Positions 1 through 8,336 are shown, counted from the first letter of the stretch. The stretch is DNA of 64,000 nt from Pseudomonadota bacterium (GCA_023451735.1 JAEXYH010000088.1:1-64000), one strand, 5' to 3'. Translations and numbers: made by a program. Notes: generated by a model from the sequence alone, not told the origin.

Positions 1-123
1 GACAACGTCACGGTTGAAGTCGAGCTGATCGTTCCGATCGCGATGGAAGAAAAGCTGCGCTTCGCGATCCGCGAAGGCGGCCGTACCGTCGGCGCCGGCA
101 TCGTCGCTTCGATCGTCGAGTAA
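1..123 (+). CDS. tuf: Elongation factor Tu, C-terminal end only (partial)
   Basis: The first 40 codons read in frame 1 and end at TAA 121-123. They match the last beta-barrel strand region of EF-Tu, with [20 protein letters not shown] and the closing [15 protein letters not shown]-Tu delivers aminoacyl-tRNA to the ribosome as a GTP complex. The gene starts outside the window. Its position just upstream of rpsJ is the usual end of the str operon in alphaproteobacteria. A strong terminator follows, so the S10 operon probably has its own promoter. Confidence 0.95.
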
Positions 124-135
124 TCGATAAGGGCA

Positions 136-176
136 GGGCGGTATCCTCGGATGCCGCCCGCTTTAATTTTTTTTAA
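136..176 (+). terminator. Rho-independent terminator of tuf
   Basis: A ten-base-pair stem (136-145 with 150-159, one G-U pair) encloses a CTCG tetraloop. A run of eight T follows a few bases later (167-174). It lies 12 bases after the tuf stop codon. Confidence 0.85.
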
Positions 177-438
177 GCAAGTGGCGGTTTGCGACTTGCT
201 TATGACACAAAAACATAGCAAATGGCGCGCAAGCGTGATTTGCGCATGCTTCGCTATGGCGATGCAGGGAATTGCCCAGAAATTTAAGGTGGGCCTTCGG
301 GCCTGAAGACTGGAATGGGATGCCTGCTGGAAGCGGTGTCCTCTTCGATCTTTGAAACCGGTGATCCGCCTTAGGTAAACGAACAACCCGTGCCATTACG
401 TTTGGCGTCGGGAGAACAGAAAACAAGGATAACGTCGA
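174..438 (+). promoter_or_regulatory. Structured leader and promoter region of the S10 operon
   Basis: These 265 bases between the tuf terminator and rpsJ contain no credible gene. A 9-bp inverted repeat sits at 174-182/194-202. A two-tier hairpin follows: the outer arms CATAGC/GCTATG are at 214-219/253-258 and the inner arms GCGCAA/TTGCGC at 227-232/240-245. In many bacteria the S10 leader is the site where L4 represses its own operon. That this hairpin does the same here is inference; the structure itself is visible. The promoter could not be placed with confidence. Confidence 0.5.
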
Positions 439-747
439 ATGAACGGCCAAAATATCCGCATTCGCCTTAAGGCATTCGATCACCGTATTCTCGACGCTTC
501 TACGCGCGAGATCGTGTCGACGGCGAAGCGCACCGGAGCAAGTGTCCGGGGCCCCGTTCCGCTTCCGACCCGCATCGAGAAGTTTACGGTTAACCGGTCC
601 CCCCACATCGACAAGAAGAGCCGCGAGCAGTTCGAGATGCGCACGCATAAGCGCCTCCTCGATATCGTTGACCCGACACCGCAGACGGTGGACGCGCTGA
701 TGAAGCTCGACCTCGCCGCCGGCGTCGATGTTGAGATCAAGCTCTGA
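439..747 (+). CDS. rpsJ: 30S ribosomal protein S10
   Basis: The 102-residue protein has full S10 length and starts MNGQNIRIRLKAFDHR, with the family signature GPVPLPTRIEKFTVNRSPH near residues 39-57. S10 is a late-assembling head protein of the small subunit and, as NusE, also takes part in transcription antitermination. AAGGA precedes the ATG. It is the first gene of the S10 operon, with rplC starting 32 bases downstream. Confidence 0.98.
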   Translation: MNGQNIRIRLKAFDHRILDASTREIVSTAKRTGASVRGPVPLPTRIEKFTVNRSPHIDKKSREQFEMRTHKRLLDIVDPTPQTVDALMKLDLAAGVDVEIKL

Positions 748-779
748 GAAATCAGAGCTGAGTTGGAAGGATTGAACCG

Positions 780-1421
780 ATGCGTTCAGGTGTAATTGCA
801 CAGAAGATTGGGATGACCCGCGTCTATAACGACGCCGGCGAGCATATCCCGGTAACCGTATTGCGTCTCGACAACTGCCAGGTCGTTGCCCATCGTACCG
901 AAGAAAAGAACGGCTATGTCGCTCTTCAGCTCGGTGCAGGCGCTGCCAAGGTGAAAAACACCTCCAAGGCTATGCGCGGCAACTTTGCCATCGCAAATGT
1001 TGAGCCGAAGTCGAAGCTCGTAGAGTTTCGCGTTTCAGAAGAAAACTTGATCGAAGTCGGCACCGAGCTGAAGGCAGATCACTTTACGGCCGGTCAGCTG
1101 GTCGACGTGACTGGTACTTCGATCGGTAAGGGCTTTGCCGGCGCCATGAAGCGCCACAACTTCGGCGGTCTGCGTGCGACCCACGGTGTGTCCGTGTCGC
1201 ACCGTTCGCACGGTTCGACTGGTAACAACCAGGATCCGGGCAAGGTCTGGAAGGGCAAGCGCATGGCTGGTCATATGGGCCAGACGCGCGTCACCACCCA
1301 GAACCTCGAAGTCGTGTCCACCGATGAAGGCCGCGGCCTGATCCTCGTTAAGGGTGCCGTCCCCGGCTCCAAGGGCGCCTGGATCGTTGTTCGCGATGCC
1401 GTCAAGTCGGCTGCGAAGTAA
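780..1421 (+). CDS. rplC: 50S ribosomal protein L3
   Basis: The 213-residue protein has the L3 fold landmarks: MRSGVIAQKIGMTRVY at the start, and in the central loop KGFAGAMKRHNFGG and SHGSTGNNQDPGKVWKGKRM, where the loop reaches the peptidyl-transferase centre. L3 is an early-assembly large-subunit protein. GGAAGG precedes the ATG. rplD follows 13 bases after the stop. Confidence 0.98.
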   Translation: MRSGVIAQKIGMTRVYNDAGEHIPVTVLRLDNCQVVAHRTEEKNGYVALQLGAGAAKVKNTSKAMRGNFAIANVEPKSKLVEFRVSEENLIEVGTELKADHFTAGQLVDVTGTSIGKGFAGAMKRHNFGGLRATHGVSVSHRSHGSTGNNQDPGKVWKGKRMAGHMGQTRVTTQNLEVVSTDEGRGLILVKGAVPGSKGAWIVVRDAVKSAAK

Positions 1422-1434
1422 GGGAGCCATTATC

Positions 1435-2055
1435 ATGGAATTCAACGTCAAGACCCTCGAGGGAAAAGACGCCGGCAAGGTCTCCCTGTCCGACGCGATT
1501 TTCGGCCTCGATCCCCGCGAGGACATCCTCGCTCGTATGGTCCGTTACCAGCTCGCCAAGAAGCAGCAGGGCACGCATCAGTCGCTCACCCGCGGTGAAG
1601 TTTCCCGCACGGGCGCCAAGATGTACAAGCAGAAGGGTACGGGCCGCGCTCGTCACCATTCGGCTCGCGCTCCGCAGTTCCGCGGCGGTGCCAAGGCTCA
1701 CGGCCCGGTTTCCCGCAGCCACGCCTTCGACCTGCCGAAGAAGGTTCGCGCTTTGGCTCTGCGCCATGCGCTTTCGGCAAAGCTGAAGTCTGAAGATCTG
1801 ATCGTCATCGACGACCTGGTTGCAACGGAAGCAAAGACCAAGGCTCTCGTCGGCACGTTCGCGTCGCTCGGCCTGACCAATGCCCTGGTTATCGGTGGTG
1901 CCGAGCTGGACAGCAATTTCAAGCTCGCAGCCCAGAACATCCCGAACATCGATGTTCTGCCGGTTCAGGGCATCAATGTTTACGACATCCTGCGTCGCGG
2001 CAAGCTCGTGCTTTCCAAGGCTGCGGTTGAAGCCCTCGAGGAGCGTTTCAAGTGA
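1435..2055 (+). CDS. rplD: 50S ribosomal protein L4
   Basis: The start at ATG 1435 gives MEFNVKTLEGKDAGKV and 206 residues, the usual L4 length; a longer reading from 1354 would run into rplC and adds an unlikely N-terminus. The extended loop rich in Arg/Gly (KQKGTGRARHHSARAPQFRG) lines the peptide exit tunnel. L4 is the known autogenous repressor of the S10 operon in enterobacteria. GGGAG lies upstream, and the stop overlaps the rplW start. Confidence 0.97.
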   Translation: MEFNVKTLEGKDAGKVSLSDAIFGLDPREDILARMVRYQLAKKQQGTHQSLTRGEVSRTGAKMYKQKGTGRARHHSARAPQFRGGAKAHGPVSRSHAFDLPKKVRALALRHALSAKLKSEDLIVIDDLVATEAKTKALVGTFASLGLTNALVIGGAELDSNFKLAAQNIPNIDVLPVQGINVYDILRRGKLVLSKAAVEALEERFK

Positions 2056-2345
2056 CCGACATTCGCCACTATGATGTGATCGTATCTCCCTCGATCACCG
2101 AAAAGTCGACCCTTCTGTCTGAACAGAACCAGGTCGTCTTCAACGTTGCCAAGACTGCTTCGAAGCCTGAAATCAAGGCTGCCGTAGAAGCGCTCTTCGG
2201 TGTGAAGGTCACTGCCGTCAATACGCTGGTCCGTTTGGGCAAGACGAAGCGCTTCCGCGGCTTCATCGGTAAGCAGAAGGACGTCAAGAAGGCTATCGTC
2301 ACCCTGGCCGAAGGTCAGACGATCGACGTCTCCACCGGTCTTTGA
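2052..2345 (+). CDS. rplW: 50S ribosomal protein L23
   Basis: The 97-residue protein (MTDIRHYDVIVSPSITEKST) has the family motif VNTLVRLGKTKRFRGF. L23 sits at the tunnel exit and docks trigger factor and the signal-recognition particle. The start is GTG at 2052, which overlaps the rplD stop by four bases (GTGA). GAGGAG inside the end of rplD serves as ribosome binding site. This arrangement suggests translational coupling to L4. Confidence 0.97.
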   Translation: MTDIRHYDVIVSPSITEKSTLLSEQNQVVFNVAKTASKPEIKAAVEALFGVKVTAVNTLVRLGKTKRFRGFIGKQKDVKKAIVTLAEGQTIDVSTGL

Positions 2346-2356
2346 GGTAAAAAACA

Positions 2357-3190
2357 ATGGCATTGAAAAGCTACAATCCGACGACCCCGAGCCAGCGTCA
2401 GCTGGTCATCGTCGACCGCTCGGGCCTTTGGAAGGGCAAGCCGGTCAAGACGCTGACGGAAGGTCTCTCCAAGAGCGGCGGCCGCAACAACAACGGTCGC
2501 ATCACCGCCCGCTTCATCGGCGGCGGTCACAAGCGTACCTACCGTCTGGTCGACTTCAAGCGTCGCAAGTTCGACGTTGAAGGCACGGTCGAACGTCTGG
2601 AATACGACCCGAACCGCACCGCATTCATCGCGCTCGTAACCTACACGGACGGCGAACAGGCCTACATCCTCGCTCCGCAGCGCCTTGCTGCCGGCGACAA
2701 GGTCATCGCTTCCAACAAGGCTGTCGACGTGAAGCCGGGCAACACCATGCCCCTGCAGTACATCCCGGTTGGCTCGATCGTTCATAACGTCGAAATGAAG
2801 CCGGGCAAGGGCGGTCAGATCGCCCGTTCTGCTGGCACCTACGTACAGCTGGTCGGCCGTGATGCCGGCATGGCTATCCTTCGTCTGAACTCTGGCGAGC
2901 AGCGCCTCGTCCCGGGTTCGTGCCTCGCCTCCGTTGGCGCCGTTTCCAACCCGGATCACGGCAACATCAACGACGGCAAGGCTGGCCGCACCGTATGGCG
3001 CGGCAAGCGTCCGCATAACCGCGGCGTTGTCATGAACCCGGTCGACCACCCGCACGGTGGTGGTGAAGGCCGCACCTCCGGTGGTCGCCATCCGGTGTCC
3101 CCGTGGGGCAAGCCCACCAAGGGCAAGCGTACGCGTTCGAACAAGTCCACGGACAAGTTCATCATGCGTTCGCGCCACGTGAAGAAGTAA
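2357..3190 (+). CDS. rplB: 50S ribosomal protein L2
   Basis: The 277-residue L2 is full length. MALKSYNPTTPSQRQLVIVD opens the protein, GGGHKRTYRLVDFKR lies near 55-69, and the conserved MNPVDHPHGGGEGR near 225 carries the histidine region close to the peptidyl-transferase centre. L2 joins the subunits and stabilises the catalytic core. It is separated from rplW by 11 bases. Confidence 0.98.
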   Translation: MALKSYNPTTPSQRQLVIVDRSGLWKGKPVKTLTEGLSKSGGRNNNGRITARFIGGGHKRTYRLVDFKRRKFDVEGTVERLEYDPNRTAFIALVTYTDGEQAYILAPQRLAAGDKVIASNKAVDVKPGNTMPLQYIPVGSIVHNVEMKPGKGGQIARSAGTYVQLVGRDAGMAILRLNSGEQRLVPGSCLASVGAVSNPDHGNINDGKAGRTVWRGKRPHNRGVVMNPVDHPHGGGEGRTSGGRHPVSPWGKPTKGKRTRSNKSTDKFIMRSRHVKK

Positions 3191-3206
3191 GAGAGGAAGT
3201 CGTTCA

Positions 3207-3485
3207 ATGGCTCGTTCAGTATGGAAAGGTCCGTTTGTTGACGGCTATCTTCTCGCGAAGGCTGAGAAGGTACGTGAAGGCGGCCGTAACGAAGTGATCA
3301 AGATGTGGAGCCGTCGCTCCACGATCTTGCCGCAGTTCGTCGGTCTCACCTTCGGCGTCTACAATGGCTCGAAGCACATCCCGGTCAACGTCAACGAAGA
3401 CATGGTCGGTCACAAGTTCGGTGAATTCGCTCCCACCCGGACCTATTACGGTCACGGCGCGGACAAGAAAGCGAAGAGGAAGTAA
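3207..3485 (+). CDS. rpsS: 30S ribosomal protein S19
   Basis: The 92-residue protein starts MARSVWKGPFVDGYLL and has the signature FVGLTFGVYNGSKHIPV and GHKFGEFAPTR. S19 pairs with S13 in the head of the small subunit near the A-site tRNA. GAGAGGAAG precedes the ATG, and rplV starts three bases after the stop. Confidence 0.98.
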   Translation: MARSVWKGPFVDGYLLAKAEKVREGGRNEVIKMWSRRSTILPQFVGLTFGVYNGSKHIPVNVNEDMVGHKFGEFAPTRTYYGHGADKKAKRK

Positions 3486-3487
3486 TC

Positions 3488-3877
3488 ATGGCCAAGGCAA
3501 AGACCGAACGCCGGCTGAAGGACAATGAAGCACAGGCAATCGCCCGTACGCTTCGCGTCAGCCCGCAGAAGCTGAACCTGGTTGCCGCCATGATCCGCGG
3601 CAAGAAGGTAGAGCGCGCTCTCGCAGAACTCGAGTTCTCGCGCAAGCGCATCTCCGGCACGGTGAAGAAGACCCTCGAGTCTGCTATCGCCAACGCTGAA
3701 AACAACCATGACCTCGACGTCGACAGCCTGATCGTAGCGGAAGCTTACGTCGGCAAGTCGATCACCATGAAGCGTTTCCACGCTCGTGGCCGCGGCCGCG
3801 CATCGCGCATCGAAAAGCCGTTCGCGCATCTGACGATCGTCGTTCGCGAAGTCGAGGAAAAAGGGGAGGCCGCATAA
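3488..3877 (+). CDS. rplV: 50S ribosomal protein L22
   Basis: The 129-residue L22 has the beta-hairpin segment that lines the exit tunnel (RFHARGRGRASRIEKPF, about residues 97-113). L22 loop changes give macrolide resistance in other bacteria, and no such change can be judged here. The TAA stop shares one base with the rpsC ATG, so the two are probably translationally coupled. Confidence 0.98.
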   Translation: MAKAKTERRLKDNEAQAIARTLRVSPQKLNLVAAMIRGKKVERALAELEFSRKRISGTVKKTLESAIANAENNHDLDVDSLIVAEAYVGKSITMKRFHARGRGRASRIEKPFAHLTIVVREVEEKGEAA

Positions 3878-4611
3878 TGGGCCAGAAAATTAATCCGATC
3901 GGTTTCCGCCTCGGCATTAACCGCACCTGGGACAGCCGTTGGTTCGCCGACAACGCCGAATACGGCCAGCTGCTCCACGAAGACCTGAAGATCCGTGCAT
4001 ACCTCATGCAGGAACTGAAGCAGGCCGGTATCGCCAAGGTGGTCATCGAGCGTCCGCACAAGAAGTGCCGCGTCACGATCCACTCGGCTCGCCCGGGTCT
4101 GATCATCGGCAAAAAGGGTGCGGACATCGAGAAGCTTCGCAAGAAGATTGCAACGATGACCAATTCCGAAACGCACCTCAACATCGTTGAAGTGCGCAAG
4201 CCGGAAGTTGACGCGACGCTGGTTGCCCAGTCGATCGCTCAGCAGCTCGAACGCCGTGTGGCTTTCCGCCGTGCGATGAAGCGCGCTGTTCAGTCCGCAA
4301 TGCGTCTTGGCGCCGAAGGCATCAAGATTACCTGCGCCGGCCGTCTTGGTGGCGCGGAAATCGCTCGTACCGAATGGTATCGCGAAGGCCGCGTTCCGCT
4401 TCACACGCTGCGTGCAGACATCGACTACGGTACGGCTGAAGCCGAAACCGCATTCGGTATTTGCGGCATCAAGGTCTGGATCTTCAAGGGCGAAATCCTT
4501 GAGCACGATCCGATGGCTTCCGAACGTCGCGCGCTGGAAGGCGATGCGCAGGGTCCGGCAAGCCGCGACCGTGATCGTGGCGATCGTCGCCGCGAACGCG
4601 AAAACGCTTGA
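3877..4611 (+). CDS. rpsC: 30S ribosomal protein S3
   Basis: The 244-residue protein opens MGQKINPIGFRLGINRTWDS and has the KH-domain motif RPGLIIGKKGADIEKLR near residues 72-88 and the C-terminal GRLGGAEIARTEWYREGRVP. S3 lies at the mRNA entry channel and contributes to helicase activity. The tail after about residue 215 is rich in Arg/Asp/Glu, as in other alphaproteobacteria. Confidence 0.98.
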   Translation: MGQKINPIGFRLGINRTWDSRWFADNAEYGQLLHEDLKIRAYLMQELKQAGIAKVVIERPHKKCRVTIHSARPGLIIGKKGADIEKLRKKIATMTNSETHLNIVEVRKPEVDATLVAQSIAQQLERRVAFRRAMKRAVQSAMRLGAEGIKITCAGRLGGAEIARTEWYREGRVPLHTLRADIDYGTAEAETAFGICGIKVWIFKGEILEHDPMASERRALEGDAQGPASRDRDRGDRRRERENA

Positions 4612-4649
4612 TTATCGCTGGCGAAAGATAAGCTCGGAGAAGTAATAAA

Positions 4650-5063
4650 ATGTTGCAGCCAAAGCGTACCAAGTATCGCAAGCAGTTCAAGGGCCGCATC
4701 AAGGGCGTCGCAAAGGGCGGCTTTGATCTGGCATTCGGCGAATTCGGCCTGAAGGCTCAGGAACCGAACCGCGTGAACGCTCGCGAGATCGAAGCGGCCC
4801 GCCGCGCGATCACCCGTTATATGAAGCGCGCGGGTCGAGTATGGATCCGCGTCTTCCCTGACGTCCCGGTTACTGCAAAGCCCACCGAAGTTCGTATGGG
4901 TAAGGGTAAGGGTTCGGTTGAATACTGGGCTTGCAAGGTCAAGCCTGGTCGTATCATGTTCGAGATCGACGGCGTTTCGGAAGAAATCGCGCGCGAGGCA
5001 CTTCGCCTCGGTTCTGCCAAGCTCTCGGTCACGACGCGCTTCGTTCAGCGCATCGCAGAGTAA
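4650..5063 (+). CDS. rplP: 50S ribosomal protein L16
   Basis: The 137-residue protein starts MLQPKRTKYRKQFKGRIKG, the L16 signature, with MGKGKGSVEYWACKVKPGR in the centre. L16 helps position the A-site tRNA on the large subunit. A 38-base gap follows rpsC, and rpmC starts 12 bases after this stop. Confidence 0.98.
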   Translation: MLQPKRTKYRKQFKGRIKGVAKGGFDLAFGEFGLKAQEPNRVNAREIEAARRAITRYMKRAGRVWIRVFPDVPVTAKPTEVRMGKGKGSVEYWACKVKPGRIMFEIDGVSEEIAREALRLGSAKLSVTTRFVQRIAE

Positions 5064-5075
5064 GGAGAAGGCACG

Positions 5076-5276
5076 ATGAAAGCCGAAGACGTACGCGGCC
5101 TCAGCGCCGACCAGCTCAAGGACAAGCTCGCCGAGCTCAAGAAGGAGCAGTTCAACCTGCGCTTCCAGAAGGCCACCGGTCAGCTCGAGAAGTCCTCGCG
5201 CATCACTGAAGTTCGCAAGGACATCGCTCGCGTGAAAACCATTGCCCGCCAGAAGGCGGCAGAAGCCAAGGCCTAA
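5076..5276 (+). CDS. rpmC: 50S ribosomal protein L29
   Basis: The 66-residue protein is two helices (LSADQLKDKLAELKKEQFNL, then ARVKTIARQKAAEAKA), typical of L29. It sits near the tunnel exit beside L23. AAGGAGAAGG precedes the ATG. rpsQ begins 11 bases after the stop. Confidence 0.97.
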   Translation: MKAEDVRGLSADQLKDKLAELKKEQFNLRFQKATGQLEKSSRITEVRKDIARVKTIARQKAAEAKA

Positions 5277-5287
5277 GGAAGAATAAT

Positions 5288-5524
5288 ATGCCAAAACGCA
5301 TTCTGCAGGGCGTTGTCGTTTCCGACAAGAACGAAAAGACCGTTGTTGTCCGCGTCGAGCGCCGCTTCGCTCACCCTCTGCTTCAGAAGACCGTTCGTCG
5401 GTCCAAGAAGTACAAGGCCCATGACGAAAACAACCAGTACAAGGTTGGTGATGTCGTTTCCATCGAGGAATGCGCACCGATCTCCAAGGACAAGCGCTGG
5501 ACGGTAATTGCCGCCCAGGCTTAA
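5288..5524 (+). CDS. rpsQ: 30S ribosomal protein S17
   Basis: The 78-residue protein begins MPKRILQGVVVSDKNEKTVV and has VGDVVSIEECAPISKDKRW, both S17 landmarks. S17 is a primary 16S rRNA binder in the body of the small subunit. It is the last gene of the S10 block; a terminator lies 70 bases downstream. Confidence 0.98.
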   Translation: MPKRILQGVVVSDKNEKTVVVRVERRFAHPLLQKTVRRSKKYKAHDENNQYKVGDVVSIEECAPISKDKRWTVIAAQA

Positions 5525-5593
5525 GAAGACCAGGAATTTCCGTCAGGCTATTGCGTCTGGCGGAGAATCCTGTATGAAGCACGCCACTGGCGT

Positions 5594-5625
5594 AGAACGC
5601 TCGGAAACGGGCGTTCTTTTGCTTT
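5594..5625 (+). terminator. Terminator between the S10 and spc blocks
   Basis: AGAACGC (5594-5600) pairs with GCGTTCT (5611-5617) around a ten-base loop, followed by the T-rich TTTGCTTTG. It lies exactly at the rpsQ/rplN boundary, where S10 and spc operons are separate units in E. coli. Confidence 0.6.
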
Positions 5626-5758
5626 GAGCGCACGGAAGGTCCCTTTCAGGGAAACCACCTTGGCAAGACCCATCCCGCGCACACTGAAAATCTGTTCATA
5701 GCCGGCTTCTCGCGCTTCTGTGCGAGTTGCTCCGGTCATTAGAAAAAGGCGACCTGAC
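5626..5758 (+). promoter_or_regulatory. Untranslated gap upstream of rplN, likely spc leader
   Basis: These 133 bases follow the internal terminator and hold no gene. A small hairpin (CCCTTTCAGGG with flanking AAGGT/ACCTT, about 5636-5661) is visible. TTGGCA at about 5661 could be a -35 element, but no convincing -10 was found. A separate spc promoter here is inference from the terminator just upstream. Confidence 0.35.
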
Positions 5759-6127
5759 ATGATTCAGATGCAAACAAACCTCGACGTGGCGGATAATTCC
5801 GGCGCACGTCGTGTCATGTGCATCAAGGTGCTGGGCGGCTCCAAGCGCAAGTACGCTTCGGTCGGCGACATTATCGTCGTTTCGATCAAGGAAGCTATTC
5901 CGCGCGGCCGCGTGAAGAAGGGCGACGTGATGAAGGCGGTTGTTGTGCGTACCGCTAAAGACATCCGCCGCGCCGACGGCAGCGTCATCCGCTTCGACAA
6001 CAACGCAGCGGTTCTCATCGACAACAAGAAAGAGCCGATCGGCACCCGTATCTTCGGACCGGTTCCGCGCGAACTTCGCGCCAAGAACCACATGAAGATC
6101 ATCTCGCTGGCTCCAGAAGTACTGTAA
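5759..6127 (+). CDS. rplN: 50S ribosomal protein L14
   Basis: The ATG at 5759 gives MIQMQTNLDVADNSGARRVM and 122 residues, the exact family length; the in-frame extension to 5720 is not conserved L14. The signature VSIKEAIPRGRVKKGDVMKA is present near residues 40-59. L14 contacts 16S helix 14 to form an inter-subunit bridge. It is the first gene of the spc block, and rplX follows after 12 bases. Confidence 0.97.
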   Translation: MIQMQTNLDVADNSGARRVMCIKVLGGSKRKYASVGDIIVVSIKEAIPRGRVKKGDVMKAVVVRTAKDIRRADGSVIRFDNNAAVLIDNKKEPIGTRIFGPVPRELRAKNHMKIISLAPEVL

Positions 6128-6139
6128 GGAGCGGGACCC

Positions 6140-6448
6140 ATGCAGAAGATCAAGAAGGGCGACAACGTCGTCATCCTCGCCGGCAAGGACAAGGGCCGTA
6201 CCGGTGAAGTTCTCCAGGTTCTGCCGAAGGAAGACCGTGCGGTCGTCCGTGGCATCAACATGGTGAAGCGCCATCAGCGTCAGACTCAGACGCAGGAAGC
6301 TGGCATCATCAACAAGGAAGCATCCATCCATCTGTCGAACCTCGCAGTCGCTGCGAAAGACGGCAAGCCGACCCGCGTTGGCTTCTCTGTCGTCGACGGT
6401 AAGAAGGTGCGTGTAGCCAAGCGTACGGGAGATGTCATCGATGGCTGA
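6140..6448 (+). CDS. rplX: 50S ribosomal protein L24
   Basis: The 102-residue protein starts MQKIKKGDNVVILAGKDKGR, the KOW motif of L24, and has VRGINMVKRHQR. L24 starts large-subunit assembly at the 5' end of 23S rRNA. AAGGAG precedes the start. The end overlaps the rplE start by eight bases. Confidence 0.98.
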   Translation: MQKIKKGDNVVILAGKDKGRTGEVLQVLPKEDRAVVRGINMVKRHQRQTQTQEAGIINKEASIHLSNLAVAAKDGKPTRVGFSVVDGKKVRVAKRTGDVIDG

Positions 6449-6998
6449 GGCAAATTACGAGCCGCGGCTCAAGACCGAATACGTTACCCGCATCCGCGCT
6501 GCGCTGCAGGAACAGTTCTCGTTCGCTAACGAGATGATGATCCCCAAGATGGACAAGATCGTCATCAACATGGGTGTGGGTGAGGCGACTGCCGATTCCA
6601 AGAAGCCTACTGTTGCTGCCGCTGACCTTGCTGCGATCGCTGGCCAGAAGCCGGTTATCACGCGCGCCCGCAACTCGATTGCTGGCTTCAAGGTTCGCGA
6701 ACAGATGCCGATCGGCGCGAAGGTAACTCTCCGCGGCGCCCGCATGTACGAATTCATGGATCGCCTGGTCAACATCGCGCTGCCGCGCGTTCGCGACTTC
6801 CGCGGCCTGAACCCGAAGTCCTTTGATGGTCGTGGCAACTTCGCCATGGGCCTCAAGGAGCACATTGTGTTCCCGGAAATCAACTACGACAAGGTTGATC
6901 AGATGTGGGGCATGGACATCATCGTTTGCACGACGGCTACGAACGACGACGAAGCTCGGGCTCTTCTGAAAGAGTTCAACTTCCCGTTCCGTGCGTAA
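6441..6998 (+). CDS. rplE: 50S ribosomal protein L5
   Basis: The start was set at ATG 6441 (MAEANYEPRLKTEYVTRIRA, 185 residues), the usual rhizobial L5 length; ATG 6432 would add three residues. IPKMDKIVINMGVGEA and GRGNFAMGLKEHIVFPEI are L5 signatures. L5 binds 5S rRNA with L18 in the central protuberance. It overlaps the end of rplX, so translation is likely coupled. Confidence 0.96.
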   Translation: MAEANYEPRLKTEYVTRIRAALQEQFSFANEMMIPKMDKIVINMGVGEATADSKKPTVAAADLAAIAGQKPVITRARNSIAGFKVREQMPIGAKVTLRGARMYEFMDRLVNIALPRVRDFRGLNPKSFDGRGNFAMGLKEHIVFPEINYDKVDQMWGMDIIVCTTATNDDEARALLKEFNFPFRA

Positions 6999-7031
6999 CC
7001 GTAACGACGAGCGTTAAAAAGGAACTACGAT

Positions 7032-7337
7032 ATGGCGAAGACCAGCGCAGTTGAAAAGAACAAGCGCCGCCGCAAGACGGTCGCCGACCATGCCGCCAAG
7101 CGCGCTGCATTGAAGGCAACCATCATGAACCAGGAACTTCCGATCGAAGAACGGTTCAAGGCAACTATCAAGCTCGCTTCCCTGCCGCGCGATGGCTCGA
7201 AGACGCGTATCCGCAACCGTTGCGAAGTCACCGGTCGCCCGCGCGCTTTCTACCGCAAGCTCAAGATGTCGCGTATTGCGCTTCGCGAGCTGGGCAACCT
7301 CGGCAAGGTGCCGGGTATTGTTAAGTCGAGCTGGTAA
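7032..7337 (+). CDS. rpsN: 30S ribosomal protein S14
   Basis: The 101-residue protein is the long, zinc-independent S14 form; it lacks the two CxxC pairs of the short zinc form. The end has the signature RCEVTGRPRAFYRKLKMSR. S14 sits in the head of the small subunit next to S3 and S10. AAAAAGGA precedes the ATG, and rpsH starts 12 bases downstream. Confidence 0.97.
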   Translation: MAKTSAVEKNKRRRKTVADHAAKRAALKATIMNQELPIEERFKATIKLASLPRDGSKTRIRNRCEVTGRPRAFYRKLKMSRIALRELGNLGKVPGIVKSSW

Positions 7338-7349
7338 GGAGATCGTTCG

Positions 7350-7748
7350 ATGACCATGACTGATCCCCTGGGCGATATGCTCACCCGTATCCGCAACGGC
7401 GCTTCCCGCCGCAAGAACTCCGTCACGACGCCGGCATCGCGCCTGCGCGCTCGTGTTCTGGATGTCCTGCAGGCTGAAGGCTACATCCGCGGTTACACCC
7501 AGACCGATTTCGGCAACGGCAAGTCCGAGATTGAAATCGAACTGAAGTACTACGAAGGCGCATCCGTGATCCGTGAGATCGGCCGCGTTTCGAAGCCGGG
7601 CCGCCGAGTTTATGTCTCGGTTAAGTCCATTCCGCAGGTCGCGAACGGCCTCGGCATCACCATCCTTTCGACCCCGAAGGGCGTGATGGCCGATCACCAG
7701 GCTCGCGAACAGAACGTAGGCGGCGAGGTTCTTTGCTCGGTCTTCTAA
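7350..7748 (+). CDS. rpsH: 30S ribosomal protein S8
   Basis: The 132-residue protein opens MTMTDPLGDMLTRIRNG and ends with the S8 motif GLGITILSTPKGVMADHQAR. S8 binds 16S helix 21 early in assembly and, in E. coli, represses the spc operon. AAGGAG seven bases ahead supports ATG 7350 over the second ATG at 7356. Confidence 0.97.
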   Translation: MTMTDPLGDMLTRIRNGASRRKNSVTTPASRLRARVLDVLQAEGYIRGYTQTDFGNGKSEIEIELKYYEGASVIREIGRVSKPGRRVYVSVKSIPQVANGLGITILSTPKGVMADHQAREQNVGGEVLCSVF

Positions 7749-7790
7749 GGCTGGGCAAGGATCTCCATAACGGACAGACAGGATAACAAA

Positions 7791-8324
7791 ATGTCTCGTA
7801 TCGGTAAAAGGCCCGTTCCGGTTCCTGCAGGCGTGACGGCTTCGGTCGAAGGCCAGAAGATCACCGCGAAGGGCCCGAAGGGCGAACTTCACTTCGTTGC
7901 GAATGACGAAGTAAAGGTTGAGCTGAATGACAACGCCGTTTCGGTGACCCCGGTCAACGATTCCAAGGATGCTCGTTCCAAGTGGGGCATGTCCCGCACG
8001 ATGGTCGAGAACATCTTCAAGGGCGTTAAGGACGGTTTTGAGCGCAAGCTCGAAATCAACGGCGTTGGTTATCGTGCGGCCATGCAGGGCAAGAACCTGC
8101 AGCTGGCACTCGGTTTCTCCCACGACGTAGTCTATGAAGCCCCTGAGGGCATCACCATTGCCGTGCCGAAGCCGACGGAAATCGTCGTCACCGGCATCAA
8201 CAAGCAGCAGGTCGGTCAGGTTGCCGCGGAAATCCGCGAATACCGTGGTCCCGAGCCCTACAAGGGCAAAGGCGTCAAGTACGCTGGGGAACGGATCGTC
8301 CGCAAGGAAGGCAAGAAGAAGTAA
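7791..8324 (+). CDS. rplF: 50S ribosomal protein L6
   Basis: The 177-residue L6 has the duplicated fold, beginning MSRIGKRPVPVPAGVT and ending with the signature PEPYKGKGVKYAGERIVRKE. L6 lies near the factor-binding centre of the large subunit. AGGATAAC precedes the ATG; rplR follows after 12 bases. Confidence 0.98.
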   Translation: MSRIGKRPVPVPAGVTASVEGQKITAKGPKGELHFVANDEVKVELNDNAVSVTPVNDSKDARSKWGMSRTMVENIFKGVKDGFERKLEINGVGYRAAMQGKNLQLALGFSHDVVYEAPEGITIAVPKPTEIVVTGINKQQVGQVAAEIREYRGPEPYKGKGVKYAGERIVRKEGKKK

Positions 8325-8336
8325 GGACGCGGAACA

